Assembly: GCA_948470255.1 (NCBI GenBank)
Contig: CAOKOS010000003.1
Location: 1 to 64,000 of the forward strand
Direction: 5' to 3'
Source of the DNA: an uncultured Lachnotalea sp.
GTDB taxonomy: Bacteria > Bacillota > Clostridia > Lachnospirales > Lachnospiraceae
Length of the DNA: 64,000 nucleotides
This document shows positions 44,411 to 52,595 of this stretch, in pieces (the stretch's first letter is position 1; every line of letters begins with the position of its first letter). Position numbers and translations under genes: made by a program. The notes below the pieces were generated by a model that worked only from the letters and a program-made list of their open reading frames with translations, was not told the origin of the DNA and searched no databases.

Positions 44411-47044
44411 TTAGCTATTTGTATCTGATTTTTTCTGTGCCGTTATCTGCACATTTTTATCCGTATCACCGATGGAGGCTGGGTTTTTATTTTCCTGTTT
44501 TACAAGCTTCACATCGCTTTCTTCCTGCCCGGAGGCCAAGGCAGCTTCAGGCTCAGACTGTCTTGAAGGCTTACGGTACACCCGTCCAATCAATATGGAG
44601 AGGGCCAGAAGGAGCGCAGACACTACTGAAATCATCATTCCCAGTAAAAGGCCGTCAGGTCTGTAGGAAAGCTCTATGGAATGGGCACCTGCAGTTACAG
44701 GGATCGCGATCATGGCATCGGCAAAAACAACGGGTTCTGTTTCTGCATTGTCTACTTTGACAGTCCAACCCTTTTCATAAGGGATAGAAGTATAAAGAAG
44801 TCCGTCATAAGGGGCGGTAATACGCCCTATTACAGAGGTATCCGTATAGTGGTCTGTGATAAAAGGGGTTTTACCCAGTGTATCTATCAGGGCTTCAAGT
44901 TGTGCAAGGTCAAGCCGGTAAGCTTCAGCGGTGAAATTTTGCTCCTCCTGCCCTGTTGTTAAAGAGACAAAAGTCCCTGCTTCCAGTTTTCCTATATCCA
45001 GGAAAAATCCACGATTTACGTTGGAAAAATCCTTTGTGATATTTCCACAGGAAAGGGTGACATCCTTGATGGAAGAATTTGTTACATCAATGTAATAGAA
45101 ACCAGTTTCCGGTATGGTCAGGGTGTATTCCCCGATGGAAGAGGAGCTGTTCACAACAGGAACCAGAATATTGCCGCAACCGACGGCGTTTGCAAAGGAG
45201 TTCTGGCATGCGGCAGGGTTTGCCGCCTGGTAATTCCAGCTTTCTGCTATACCGGAGGGAAGCAGAAAACCAATGGGGAGACTGAAACGGTTTTCATAAA
45301 GGTTTACATTTTTGTCGGTATTTCGCAGAGTATATAATTCGCTGTCAAGGTTGTTAGTGGATAAAGTATATTTTACACCGAAGAAAGCTGAGACAAAAGG
45401 CGTTGCCCCTGTAAAACTGTAAGCATTTGTATTTCCCTCCAGTCCAAGAGCTTTGTATAAATCAGTCAGATGGGAGTTGGCAGTGGAGGAAAACAGGGAT
45501 GCAGAATGATAACTGGCCAGAGCAGCATCATTTTTGGTTTTCCGTGGTTCTTTTTCCATACGGAACAGGCTTGTGTCTTCCTGCTCTATGGAACGTGCCA
45601 AAGTCCGGAAGGAATCCTGGTTTTCCAGGTAAGAGCTGCGGTTTACAGTGGTAACGCTGGTGACAGCGGTATTCATACTGGACTCTATGGCAATGAGCGC
45701 AACGGCTAAGATAGCCAGGGCGGGTGCGTAGGCTTTGCGGTTTTTGTGGTAATAAAGCAACAATGCATAAAGTCCCACGAAAAGGAGGGTTACGTAGTAG
45801 ATTTTAAAGGAAAAAGTTTCTTCCGTGATAATGACTTCGCACAAAAAGATAAAAATAACGACGCCCCAGAAAGAGCCGGAAAACTGTGCCCCGGTATTGG
45901 ACTCCAGCTTTCTGTATGCTTCATAACACATGGTAAGAACCAAAATAATATAAAGGAAAGACTGACGGGCAGGCAGGCTGTTTGGAAAATGGAATCCGTG
46001 CCATACAAAGTTAGGGAGATTCAGGGAAAATCCAATCAGCATGATAAAAAGCAGGACACCTTTGACGATTTTTTCTTTGCAGGAAATCTGTTTGTTGGCC
46101 ATATAAAGAGGAATGAGCATCAATACCCCTACCCCACAGTAAATATTGGGGTGGTGGTCAAGTCCAATTTCCACTTCCACATTGACAAAATGCCGGGCCA
46201 GCATCTCAAAACAAGAGAAGTAGGAACTCAATGTTTTAGGAATATTCACATCTCCTGAAGCGGTCAGCTGCAGAGCAAACAACACGGGAATCAGGAGACA
46301 GGCAGCCAGGCCGCCGGCCAAAAAAGAATAGATTGCAAAGTTTATACATCGTTTAAGGAAAAGGCGTCGGTCGGATTCCATCACCAGCAGGGCGATGAAA
46401 TACAGCACCATAAAAATACACATCATAATAGAAATATAATAATTGCTTAAAATTGAAAGAGCCAGAGTCAGGCAGTAAAGCAGACACTTTCCTTCTTTTA
46501 CCAGCTGTTCCAAACCGAGAATCACCAAGGGGGCTAAAATCAGACAGTCCAGCCACATGATATTCCAACTGTAGGCAGCCATATAGGCAGACAATGCATA
46601 AAAAATGGCGAAAAAAGAGATTCCTAGATCTTTTGTTTTAAAATGCTTGCTTAAATACCAACAGAAAGAAAGGCCCGAAAGGCCGATTTTTAGGACGACC
46701 ATATAGGTCATGAATTCAATGACCAGGCTTTGGGGAATGAGGGCAGCCAGCCAGTTTATGGGGCTGGCAAGATAATAGGCATAAAGCGCCACAAAGTTGG
46801 AACCCATACCAATGTTCCAGGAATAGCTCAGGCTGCCGCCATGCTTTAGTTTGTCCATGAATTCATTCATAAACGGGGCATACTGATGATACATGTCCGT
46901 CCGAAGGAAACTGTTATCGCCGAAAGGGAAGATTTGTCTTTGTATAAAAATACCGGTCATAATTACGATTGGGATAAAAAAGGAAAGGAGAAACGGGGCT
47001 TTCTCCAGTAAAGTTGTTTTCTGTCGGGAAATTTTCAGTGTCAT
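44411..47044 (-). CDS. YfhO family membrane protein (GT-C type glycosyltransferase)
   Basis: An 877-residue protein with about 12-13 N-terminal membrane helices, an extracellular domain (about 450-800) and a last helix near 810-830. The first outer loop carries FLRTDMYHQYAPFMNEF, the Asp-containing motif typical of YfhO proteins. In B. subtilis YfhO and the glycosyltransferase CsbB act as a pair to add GlcNAc to lipoteichoic acid, and here a CsbB-like gene lies one base upstream. The likely role is moving a sugar from its lipid carrier onto a cell-surface polymer. The short charged tail (about 835-877) is cytosolic. Confidence 0.9.
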   Translation of the reverse strand: MTLKISRQKTTLLEKAPFLLSFFIPIVIMTGIFIQRQIFPFGDNSFLRTDMYHQYAPFMNEFMDKLKHGGSLSYSWNIGMGSNFVALYAYYLASPINWLAALIPQSLVIEFMTYMVVLKIGLSGLSFCWYLSKHFKTKDLGISFFAIFYALSAYMAAYSWNIMWLDCLILAPLVILGLEQLVKEGKCLLYCLTLALSILSNYYISIMMCIFMVLYFIALLVMESDRRLFLKRCINFAIYSFLAGGLAACLLIPVLFALQLTASGDVNIPKTLSSYFSCFEMLARHFVNVEVEIGLDHHPNIYCGVGVLMLIPLYMANKQISCKEKIVKGVLLFIMLIGFSLNLPNFVWHGFHFPNSLPARQSFLYIILVLTMCYEAYRKLESNTGAQFSGSFWGVVIFIFLCEVIITEETFSFKIYYVTLLFVGLYALLLYYHKNRKAYAPALAILAVALIAIESSMNTAVTSVTTVNRSSYLENQDSFRTLARSIEQEDTSLFRMEKEPRKTKNDAALASYHSASLFSSTANSHLTDLYKALGLEGNTNAYSFTGATPFVSAFFGVKYTLSTNNLDSELYTLRNTDKNVNLYENRFSLPIGFLLPSGIAESWNYQAANPAACQNSFANAVGCGNILVPVVNSSSSIGEYTLTIPETGFYYIDVTNSSIKDVTLSCGNITKDFSNVNRGFFLDIGKLEAGTFVSLTTGQEEQNFTAEAYRLDLAQLEALIDTLGKTPFITDHYTDTSVIGRITAPYDGLLYTSIPYEKGWTVKVDNAETEPVVFADAMIAIPVTAGAHSIELSYRPDGLLLGMMISVVSALLLALSILIGRVYRKPSRQSEPEAALASGQEESDVKLVKQENKNPASIGDTDKNVQITAQKKSDTNS

Positions 47045-47045
47045 G

Positions 47046-48047
47046 TTATAAATTGCCTTTCATAGTATCAGAGTTTTTATTGGGATGTTTCTTCCTATGG
47101 CCAGGTCCTGCCTCTTTTTCAGGCAGGTTGGTGGTCTTTAAAATATAAATGGGCCGGTTTTTGGCTTCCATATAAATATGGGCAATATATTCTCCCAGTA
47201 TGCCGATGGAGAGTTCGATGATGCCTCCAAGGAACAGGACGGCACACAAAGTGGTCACGTAACCGGGCACGTCGATCCCGAAAACGAGAGTCTGGATAAG
47301 GGTTACAATAATGTAAAAAAACGCAACAATAGAAATTAAGAACCCGATACCGGACACCATGCGGAGCGGGGAAATGGAAAAGGAGGTGATCCCGTCAATG
47401 GCATATTTTAAAAGCCCGCGAAAGCTCCATTTGGTAGAACCCAGGGTACGCTCTACATTTTCGTATGGATACCATTTGGTTTCATATCCGACCCAGGCGA
47501 AAATTCCTTTGGAAAACCGTTCCACTTCAGAAAGCTCCAGAATAGAATTTACCATTTGCCTGGTCATGATACGGAAATCCACAGCAGCCGGAGGCATTTT
47601 CACGTCAGACATCCGGTTGCTTAGCCGGTAAAAAAGGTTGGAAAAAACGCTCCGTATACGGGATTCTCCGGCACGGGTTGTCCTCCTTGCGGCGGCACAG
47701 TCAAAGCCCTCTTCAATGCCTTTCATCATATGTGGAATCATAGATGGAGGATGCTGTAAATCAGCATCCATGATAATTACAAAATCACCGGAAGAATAGG
47801 AAAGCCCGGCAAACATGGCAGCTTCTTTTCCGAAATTCCTGGAGAAAGAAAGATACCGGACATTTTCATGGGCCTGGGCCAGGCCATACAGTTTTTTCAG
47901 GGTGGAATCGCGGCTTCCGTCATCCACAAAAATATAAGTGAAATGGTATCCCGCCATGGAGGAGACGGCTTCTTCTGTAACCTGGTAGAAGGTTTCAAGA
48001 ACCTCTTCTTCGTTGTAACAGGGAACAATAATATCAACAGAATTCAT
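47046..48047 (-). CDS. Family 2 glycosyltransferase (CsbB/GtrB-like)
   Basis: A 333-residue glycosyltransferase that makes polyprenyl-phosphate-linked sugar on the inner face of the membrane. The GT-A domain shows VDIIVPCYNEEEVLETFY, FVDDGSRDST (about residues 40-49) and DADLQHPP (about 94-101). Two C-terminal membrane helices (about 228-250 and 262-285) are typical of CsbB, GtrB and ArnC. It ends one base before the YfhO-type gene. AAGGA stands 8 nt before the start. The sugar transferred cannot be read from sequence. Confidence 0.93.
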   Translation of the reverse strand: MNSVDIIVPCYNEEEVLETFYQVTEEAVSSMAGYHFTYIFVDDGSRDSTLKKLYGLAQAHENVRYLSFSRNFGKEAAMFAGLSYSSGDFVIIMDADLQHPPSMIPHMMKGIEEGFDCAAARRTTRAGESRIRSVFSNLFYRLSNRMSDVKMPPAAVDFRIMTRQMVNSILELSEVERFSKGIFAWVGYETKWYPYENVERTLGSTKWSFRGLLKYAIDGITSFSISPLRMVSGIGFLISIVAFFYIIVTLIQTLVFGIDVPGYVTTLCAVLFLGGIIELSIGILGEYIAHIYMEAKNRPIYILKTTNLPEKEAGPGHRKKHPNKNSDTMKGNL

Positions 48048-48094
48048 AAAAGTTTTCCTTATTCCTAAAAATTCCTAAAGCATATCTTTTTGTA

Positions 48095-48110
48095 ACGGCC
48101 AAATGGCCGT
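48095..48110. promoter_or_regulatory. ACGGCCA-AA-TGGCCGT dyad
   Basis: A perfect 7-bp inverted repeat with a 2-bp spacer, 48 bp upstream of the glycosyltransferase start. Operator or short RNA hairpin; no T-run follows. Confidence 0.35.
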
Positions 48111-48157
48111 GTGTGCCCTATGGGTATAAGGGGGTACCCGGAGGGGATACTATTTTA

Positions 48158-48287
48158 TCGCATAGAAACTTCGCTCCCCATACAACAAAAACTCTTCCGG
48201 GGAGCGCGCCGCGGCAGTATGGAATGATGCTGCCCAGGCAGCCTGACGCAGGCGGAGAATCCTGCTTGCAGGATTCTTTGTTCTATT
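48158..48287 (+). repeat. Dispersed hairpin repeat, copy 3
   Basis: GCATAGAAACTTCGC and CCCCATAC-AAAAACTC (a diverged module A/B), a GGCAG/CTGCC hairpin near 48214-48233, GACGCAGGCGG, and module D GAATCCTGC (48257-48265) with GCAGGATTC (48268-48276) followed by TTTGTTCTA. It fills the 378-bp gap between the glycosyltransferase and ssb genes; I see no gene there. Confidence 0.75.
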
Positions 48288-48425
48288 GTAGTATACACCT
48301 TTATAAAAGTAAATGAAGAAAAATTAAAAAAATATGTAATAAAACCGATAGAAGGCGAATACACATAGTATTAGCCTAAAAATGACGGTTGGGAAGATGA
48401 AGCATAAATGAAAGGAGAAATACCA

Positions 48426-49052
48426 ATGTCAGAGAAAATTATGGAAAACAACAAGGTAACAGTAATCGGGGAAATCATATCGGGATTTACCTTCAGCCAT
48501 GAGGTGTTTGGAGAGGGGTTTTATTTAACGGAAATATCCATTAACCGCCTCAGCGAACAGACAGATATTATTCCTCTTCTTATTTCGGAAAGGCTGATTG
48601 ATATCACTGGTGATTATACGGGAATGTTGGTGGAAGCTTCCGGTCAGTTCCGATCTTACAATCGCCATGAAGGAACGAAAAATCGTCTGGTATTGTCTGT
48701 ATTTGTAAGAGAAATCGCTTTTTTGGAGGAGTTTGGGGATTATACGAAAACAAACCAGATTTTTCTGGATGGATACATATGTAAAACGCCTATTTACAGA
48801 AAGACTCCTTTGGGAAGGGAAATTGCAGATCTTCTGGTGGCAGTAAACCGTCCCTATGGAAAATCTGATTATATACCCTGCATTGCCTGGGGGCGCAATG
48901 CCAGATATGCTTCCGGTTTTGAAGTGGGAAGCCGCATTTGCGTATGGGGAAGGGTACAGAGCAGGGAATACGTAAAGCGTCTCAGTGAAACAGAAAGCGA
49001 AAGGCGCGTAGCTTATGAGGTTTCCGTCAGCAAATTGGAGTGGATGGAATAA
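48426..49052 (+). CDS. ssb: Single-stranded DNA-binding protein with two OB folds
   Basis: A 208-residue protein. The N-terminal half (about 6-100) reads like one OB fold (NKVTVIGEIISGFTFSHEVF) and the C-terminal half (about 106-208) like a second, closer to classic SSB (FLDGYICKTPIYRKTPLGRE then IPCIAWGRNARYASGF). It lacks the acidic DDDIPF-type tail of normal SSB. The ATG at 48426 has AAAGGAG upstream. It may be a second SSB or a primosomal-type protein. The gene name is by similarity only. Confidence 0.82.
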   Translation: MSEKIMENNKVTVIGEIISGFTFSHEVFGEGFYLTEISINRLSEQTDIIPLLISERLIDITGDYTGMLVEASGQFRSYNRHEGTKNRLVLSVFVREIAFLEEFGDYTKTNQIFLDGYICKTPIYRKTPLGREIADLLVAVNRPYGKSDYIPCIAWGRNARYASGFEVGSRICVWGRVQSREYVKRLSETESERRVAYEVSVSKLEWME

Positions 49053-49120
49053 AAGTTGCATTATTCAGTAAACAATGGTAGAATAGCAGAAAATACGATG
49101 GTAGAATCTGGAGGATGGCC

Positions 49121-49630
49121 ATGAAAAAAGGAATTGTTCAGGTGGTGTGCGGAGAAAGTAAAGGAAAAAGCGCCTGCGCGGTAGGTATGGCGGTAAAGGC
49201 GGCCGGACGCAGCAAGAACATTGTTATCATCCAGTTCCTGAAGGGGAAAAATGAGGAAACTGAAATCAGTAAACGGCTGGAGCCTGAGATTAAGGTGTTT
49301 TCATTTGAGAAATCGGAGAAACATTATTGTGATTTAAATGAGGAAGAGAGACAGGAAGAAGCGGCAAACATGAAAAACGGTGTAAATTTTGCCAAGAAAG
49401 TACTGTCTACCCGCGGCTGTGACATTCTGGTTCTTGATGAAATATTGGGATTGGTGGATTGCGGAATTATTGAAGCTATGGATATTGAACGGCTTTTGGA
49501 AGCCAGGGCTGAAGATGTGGATGTAATCTTGACGGGGATTGTGTTCCCGGAAGAACTGAGCTGCTGCGTGGATCGGGTTTCCCGGATTGAGTCTGTGGAT
49601 ATTGAGGGTATTTGCCAGAAACATAGTTGA
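49121..49630 (+). CDS. Corrinoid adenosyltransferase-like P-loop protein (CobO/BtuR type)
   Basis: A 169-residue P-loop protein of the CobO/BtuR family, which adds the adenosyl group to cobalt of corrinoids. The phosphate loop reads GESKGKSACAVG (about residues 10-21) where the family usually has GxGKGKTTAA; VIIQFLKG and ILVLDEILG follow. The usual C-terminal YVTEM motif is replaced by VDRVSRIES. GGAGG ends 6 nt before ATG 49121. The changed motifs leave open whether it is an active enzyme or a related protein. It precedes the lysine riboswitch. Confidence 0.82.
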   Translation: MKKGIVQVVCGESKGKSACAVGMAVKAAGRSKNIVIIQFLKGKNEETEISKRLEPEIKVFSFEKSEKHYCDLNEEERQEEAANMKNGVNFAKKVLSTRGCDILVLDEILGLVDCGIIEAMDIERLLEARAEDVDVILTGIVFPEELSCCVDRVSRIESVDIEGICQKHS

Positions 49631-49649
49631 AAGTTTTTGAGATCGGCGG

Positions 49650-49678
49650 TTGACAATATGGAATAATAGTGTTATGAT
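49650..49678 (+). promoter_or_regulatory. Near-consensus promoter for the dapA leader
   Basis: TTGACA (49650-49655), a 17-nt spacer and TATGAT (49673-49678), just before the lysine riboswitch. Confidence 0.85.
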
Positions 49679-49698
49679 GTCCAAAAGAATTGAATAAC

Positions 49699-49942
49699 TA
49701 AGGTAGAGGTTGCGTTTTTCATCAGTATTCCGGCTGATATGCACAGGCATAGAGGAGGACGGAGGAAAGGGAAAAGCGCCGAAGGGACGAATAGCCTGGA
49801 TAGGAGTTCCTGGGCATATGGTGAAAAACCATATGACTGTCATCCAGCCGGATGGAGCGCTACTAAAAAGATTTTTCGGCATGTGTTTTTATATGGTGTC
49901 GTTATTGAATTTAGAGAGCTGATTTCCGGTCAGCTCTTTTTG
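49699..49942 (+). promoter_or_regulatory. Lysine riboswitch (L-box) with terminator
   Basis: Conserved L-box blocks occur in order: AGGTAGAGGTTGCG (49701), CAGTAT, GAAAGGGAAAAGCGCCGAAGG, TTCCTGGGC, GACTGTCATC and TGGAGCGCTAC (ending near 49863). A terminator follows at 49915-49942 (AGAGCTGA with the partner arm ending CAGCTCT, then TTTTTG). Lysine binding should stop transcription before dapA-dapB. Confidence 0.95.
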
Positions 49943-49944
49943 TT

Positions 49945-49990
49945 GTATAGGAAACTTTGCTTCCAATATGACAAAAAACCCTATGGGGAT
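49945..49990 (+). repeat. Dispersed hairpin repeat, partial copy 4
   Basis: GTATAGGAAACTTTGCTTCC followed by an ATATGAC end and AAAAAACCCTATGGGG, matching modules A and B of the repeat family. It lies between the riboswitch terminator and dapA. Confidence 0.6.
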
Positions 49991-50037
49991 CAAAAATTTT
50001 TTGAAAAATGTTATATAATTTAGAAGGAGGAAAACAA

Positions 50038-50928
50038 ATGGCAGTATTTAAAGGCGCAGGTGTGGCGATTGTCACTCCGTTTTGTGAAGATGGGGCTGTA
50101 AACTATGATAAACTGACAGAGATTTTAGAGGAGCAGATCACGGGAGGCACCGACAGTATTATTATATGCGGTACAACAGGGGAGGCTTCGACTTTAAGCC
50201 ATGAAGAACATTTAGATGTGATCGGGCATACGGTGAAGGTGGTAAATGGACGGATTCCTGTGATTGCAGGAACTGGTTCCAACAGTACGGAAACAGCAGT
50301 GTACCTTTCTGTGGAGGCGGAGAAGCTGGGGGCAGATGCCCTTCTTCAGGTAACCCCTTACTATAATAAAGCGACACAGAAAGGTCTGATTGCCCATTTT
50401 AGCGCAGTGGCAAATGCAGTGAAGATTCCTGTTATTTTGTACAATGTGCCCAGCCGTACTGGCTGCAATATCCTTCCTGAGACAGCAGTTTACCTGGCAA
50501 AAAATGTTTCCAATATTGTGGGAATCAAAGAAGCCTGCGGGAATATCTCCCAAATTGCAAAATTAGCACAGCTGGCAGACGGTTGCATTGATATTTATTC
50601 GGGGAATGACGATCAAGTGGTACCGATTCTTTCTCTGGGGGGCCTGGGTGTGATTTCCGTACTTTCCAATGTGGCTCCGAAGCAGACACACGATATGGTG
50701 ATGGCTTATTTAGAAGGGAACGTGGCAGAAAGCAGAAAAATGCAGCTGGAGGCCCTTCCGCTCATTGATGCCTTGTTCTGTGAAGTAAATCCGATTCCTG
50801 TCAAGACAGCTATGAACCTTATGGGTAAAGAATGTGGGCCTTTACGGGGTCCCCTGTCACCGATGGAACCTCAGAACGTGGAACGGTTAAAGGCGGCCAT
50901 GGAAGCTTACGGGCTTCAGGTGGTATAG
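50038..50928 (+). CDS. dapA: 4-hydroxy-tetrahydrodipicolinate synthase
   Basis: A 296-residue TIM-barrel lyase condensing pyruvate and aspartate semialdehyde, the first step of the lysine/diaminopimelate branch. Signatures are [14 protein letters not shown] (about residues 44-57), the YNVPSRTG segment with the catalytic Tyr and the Schiff-base Lys in VGIKEACGN (about 160-168). The start has AGAAGGAGG upstream. Controlled by the lysine riboswitch and followed by dapB. Its product is also the precursor of dipicolinate used by SpoVA. Confidence 0.98.
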   Translation: MAVFKGAGVAIVTPFCEDGAVNYDKLTEILEEQITGGTDSIIICGTTGEASTLSHEEHLDVIGHTVKVVNGRIPVIAGTGSNSTETAVYLSVEAEKLGADALLQVTPYYNKATQKGLIAHFSAVANAVKIPVILYNVPSRTGCNILPETAVYLAKNVSNIVGIKEACGNISQIAKLAQLADGCIDIYSGNDDQVVPILSLGGLGVISVLSNVAPKQTHDMVMAYLEGNVAESRKMQLEALPLIDALFCEVNPIPVKTAMNLMGKECGPLRGPLSPMEPQNVERLKAAMEAYGLQVV

Positions 50929-50962
50929 ATAAAGAGGAAAAATTACGGGAGGTTTCCAGATT

Positions 50963-51718
50963 ATGGTACGAGCAATTATGCACGGCTGCAATGGCCATAT
51001 GGGGCAGGTGATTACCGGGCTGGCAGCAGAAGACAGTGAGCTTGGGATTGTGGCAGGGATTGACCTGTCGGATCATATTAAAAATACGTATCCGGTTTTT
51101 AAGACCCTGGAAGAATGTAACGTGGAGGCAGATGTGATCATCGATTTCTGCTCTGCAAAGGCGGTGGATGCCTTGCTTGCCTACAGCGTGGCAAAGAAAA
51201 TCCCGGTGGTAGTGTGTACAACCGGCCTTTCGGAAGCGCAGGTGGAAAAGGTCAGGAACGCTTCGGCTTCTGTGGCAGTCCTTAAATCAGCCAACATGTC
51301 CCTTGGGATTAATATGTTTTTGAAACTTTTGAAAGAGGCGGCGGTTACGCTGGCCCCTGCCGGCTTTGATATGGAAATTGTAGAGCGTCACCATAACCAG
51401 AAGGTCGACGCACCCAGCGGAACAGCGCTGGCTTTAGCAGATTCCATGAATGAAGCCCTGGATCATGGATATTCGTATAAATACGACCGTTCAAAAGAAC
51501 GGGTGAAACGTTCCAAAACGGAGATTGGCATCAGCGCTGTCCGTGGCGGAAACATCGTGGGAGAACATGAGGTCATCTTTGCGGGAACGGATGAGGTGAT
51601 CGAGTTTAAACATACGGCATATTCCAAGGCGGTTTTTGCAAAAGGAGCCCTTGAGGCCGCAAAATTTTTGGCGGGGAAGCCTGCAGGATTTTATGATATG
51701 AGTGATGTGATCGGCTGA
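50963..51718 (+). CDS. dapB: 4-hydroxy-tetrahydrodipicolinate reductase
   Basis: A 251-residue NAD(P)H-dependent reductase, the second step of the diaminopimelate pathway. The N-terminal Rossmann motif is HGCNGHMGQVI (about residues 6-16) and the catalytic ERHHNQKVDAPSGTAL segment is at about 145-160. It starts 34 bp after dapA in the riboswitch-controlled unit and is of normal length. Confidence 0.98.
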   Translation: MVRAIMHGCNGHMGQVITGLAAEDSELGIVAGIDLSDHIKNTYPVFKTLEECNVEADVIIDFCSAKAVDALLAYSVAKKIPVVVCTTGLSEAQVEKVRNASASVAVLKSANMSLGINMFLKLLKEAAVTLAPAGFDMEIVERHHNQKVDAPSGTALALADSMNEALDHGYSYKYDRSKERVKRSKTEIGISAVRGGNIVGEHEVIFAGTDEVIEFKHTAYSKAVFAKGALEAAKFLAGKPAGFYDMSDVIG

Positions 51719-51813
51719 TACCGCTGGTTTTTACATGGAAAAATTTTACAAATTAGTTTTCGCGCTTCCTGTACATATTATAAGTAGAAAATGTGTAAGA
51801 AGGAGAGAAAGCT

Positions 51814-52203
51814 ATGAAAACAAAACGTTTTTTGACTGTAGCAGCGCTTTTTCTGCTGACAGCTACTTTGCTGCTTTCCGGTTGTGGCTGGGGAAAGGGC
51901 GATGACAAAGAAACCACCAATGGCGCAGAAACCCATGAGCCTGCCAGCAGCGAAAGCGGAAGCAACGGCACTTCAGATAAAAATGAGGGCCAGAGCGGTG
52001 CAGAGACAAAGAATGACAACAGCACCAGCGCAACAAGTGGAGCTGGAACAACTGGAACAAGCGGGGCCGGAACCAACGGAACGAGTGGAGCCGGGACAAA
52101 TGGAACCGACGGAGCTTTGGATGATGTGGGAGATGACGTCAGCAAGGCCATTGATGATGTGGGCAATGACTTAAGCCGCGGCCTTGAGGATGCCACAGAG
52201 TAA
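51814..52203 (+). CDS. Small lipoprotein with low-complexity Thr/Ser/Gly repeats
   Basis: A 129-residue secreted lipoprotein. The signal peptide ends in the lipobox LLSGC (Cys23). The mature part is a disordered Ser/Thr/Gly/Asn-rich linker including three near-identical TSGAGTNG-type units (about residues 72-98), followed by an amphipathic C-terminus DDVGDDVSKAIDDVGNDLSR (about 102-121). I do not recognise the family. The C-terminal helix resembles ones that bind membranes or partners, but no function can be assigned. A good AAGGAGAG site precedes it and a terminator follows. Confidence 0.85.
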   Translation: MKTKRFLTVAALFLLTATLLLSGCGWGKGDDKETTNGAETHEPASSESGSNGTSDKNEGQSGAETKNDNSTSATSGAGTTGTSGAGTNGTSGAGTNGTDGALDDVGDDVSKAIDDVGNDLSRGLEDATE

Positions 52204-52269
52204 CCATGTCAGGAAAAGGGAACCTTGCAGGAATATTTACTGCATAGGACGCAAAAACAGAATAAAAAT

Positions 52270-52310
52270 AAAATTGGCTGCATCTATTGTGGGGTGCGGC
52301 CAATTTTATT
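52270..52310 (+). terminator. Intrinsic terminator after the lipoprotein gene
   Basis: AAAATTGGCTGCA (52270-52282) pairs with TGCGGCCAATTTT (52295-52307), one wobble, ending in a T-rich tract. Confidence 0.85.
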
Positions 52311-52321
52311 GAATTTTGCGG

Positions 52322-52350
52322 TTGCGTTATCAATGGCCTTATATTATAAT
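52322..52350 (+). promoter_or_regulatory. Sigma-A promoter for the purB leader
   Basis: TTGCGT (52322-52327), a 17-nt spacer and TATAAT (52345-52350). It predicts a leader of about 240 nt before purB. Confidence 0.7.
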
Positions 52351-52356
52351 TTACTC

Positions 52357-52595
52357 GTGTTTTAAGGAAATGACGGCTTATTATCTTGCCAGGGAAACAA
52401 CCTGCAGACGGCTTCTGGTGTGCAGAGCCTGTTTCAGTGGCAAATACCTCATTGGGCCTCTAACGGAGAACATCCGTGGGGGGATACATAAAATAATTGC
52501 AAAAACATGCAAAGTATATTTAATGATACCGATTGGAGCGAGTGTGCTCTTGTCAACCGACGGTATGAATGGTGAATGTTGGAAAGGAAACCGCT
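52357..52595 (+). ncRNA. Candidate structured leader or small RNA upstream of purB
   Basis: Nested complementary blocks span 52384-52443: TTGCCA with TGGCAA outside, then GAAACA with TGTTTC, then CTGCA with TGCAG around the loop. Next comes a perfect hairpin ACGGA-GAACA-TCCGT (near 52469-52483) and then GGGGGGATACAT. A further ATACCG/CGGTAT stem enclosing GAGC/GCTC lies near 52528-52566. No protein frame fits. I could not match it to a known riboswitch class; a purine-related riboswitch or a 6S-like RNA are possibilities only. Confidence 0.4.

Noticed and set aside
52322..52595. Guanine/adenine riboswitch upstream of purB
   Set aside because: The conserved three-way-junction core of that class (the TATAATCCTAATGATATGG-type pattern) is absent.
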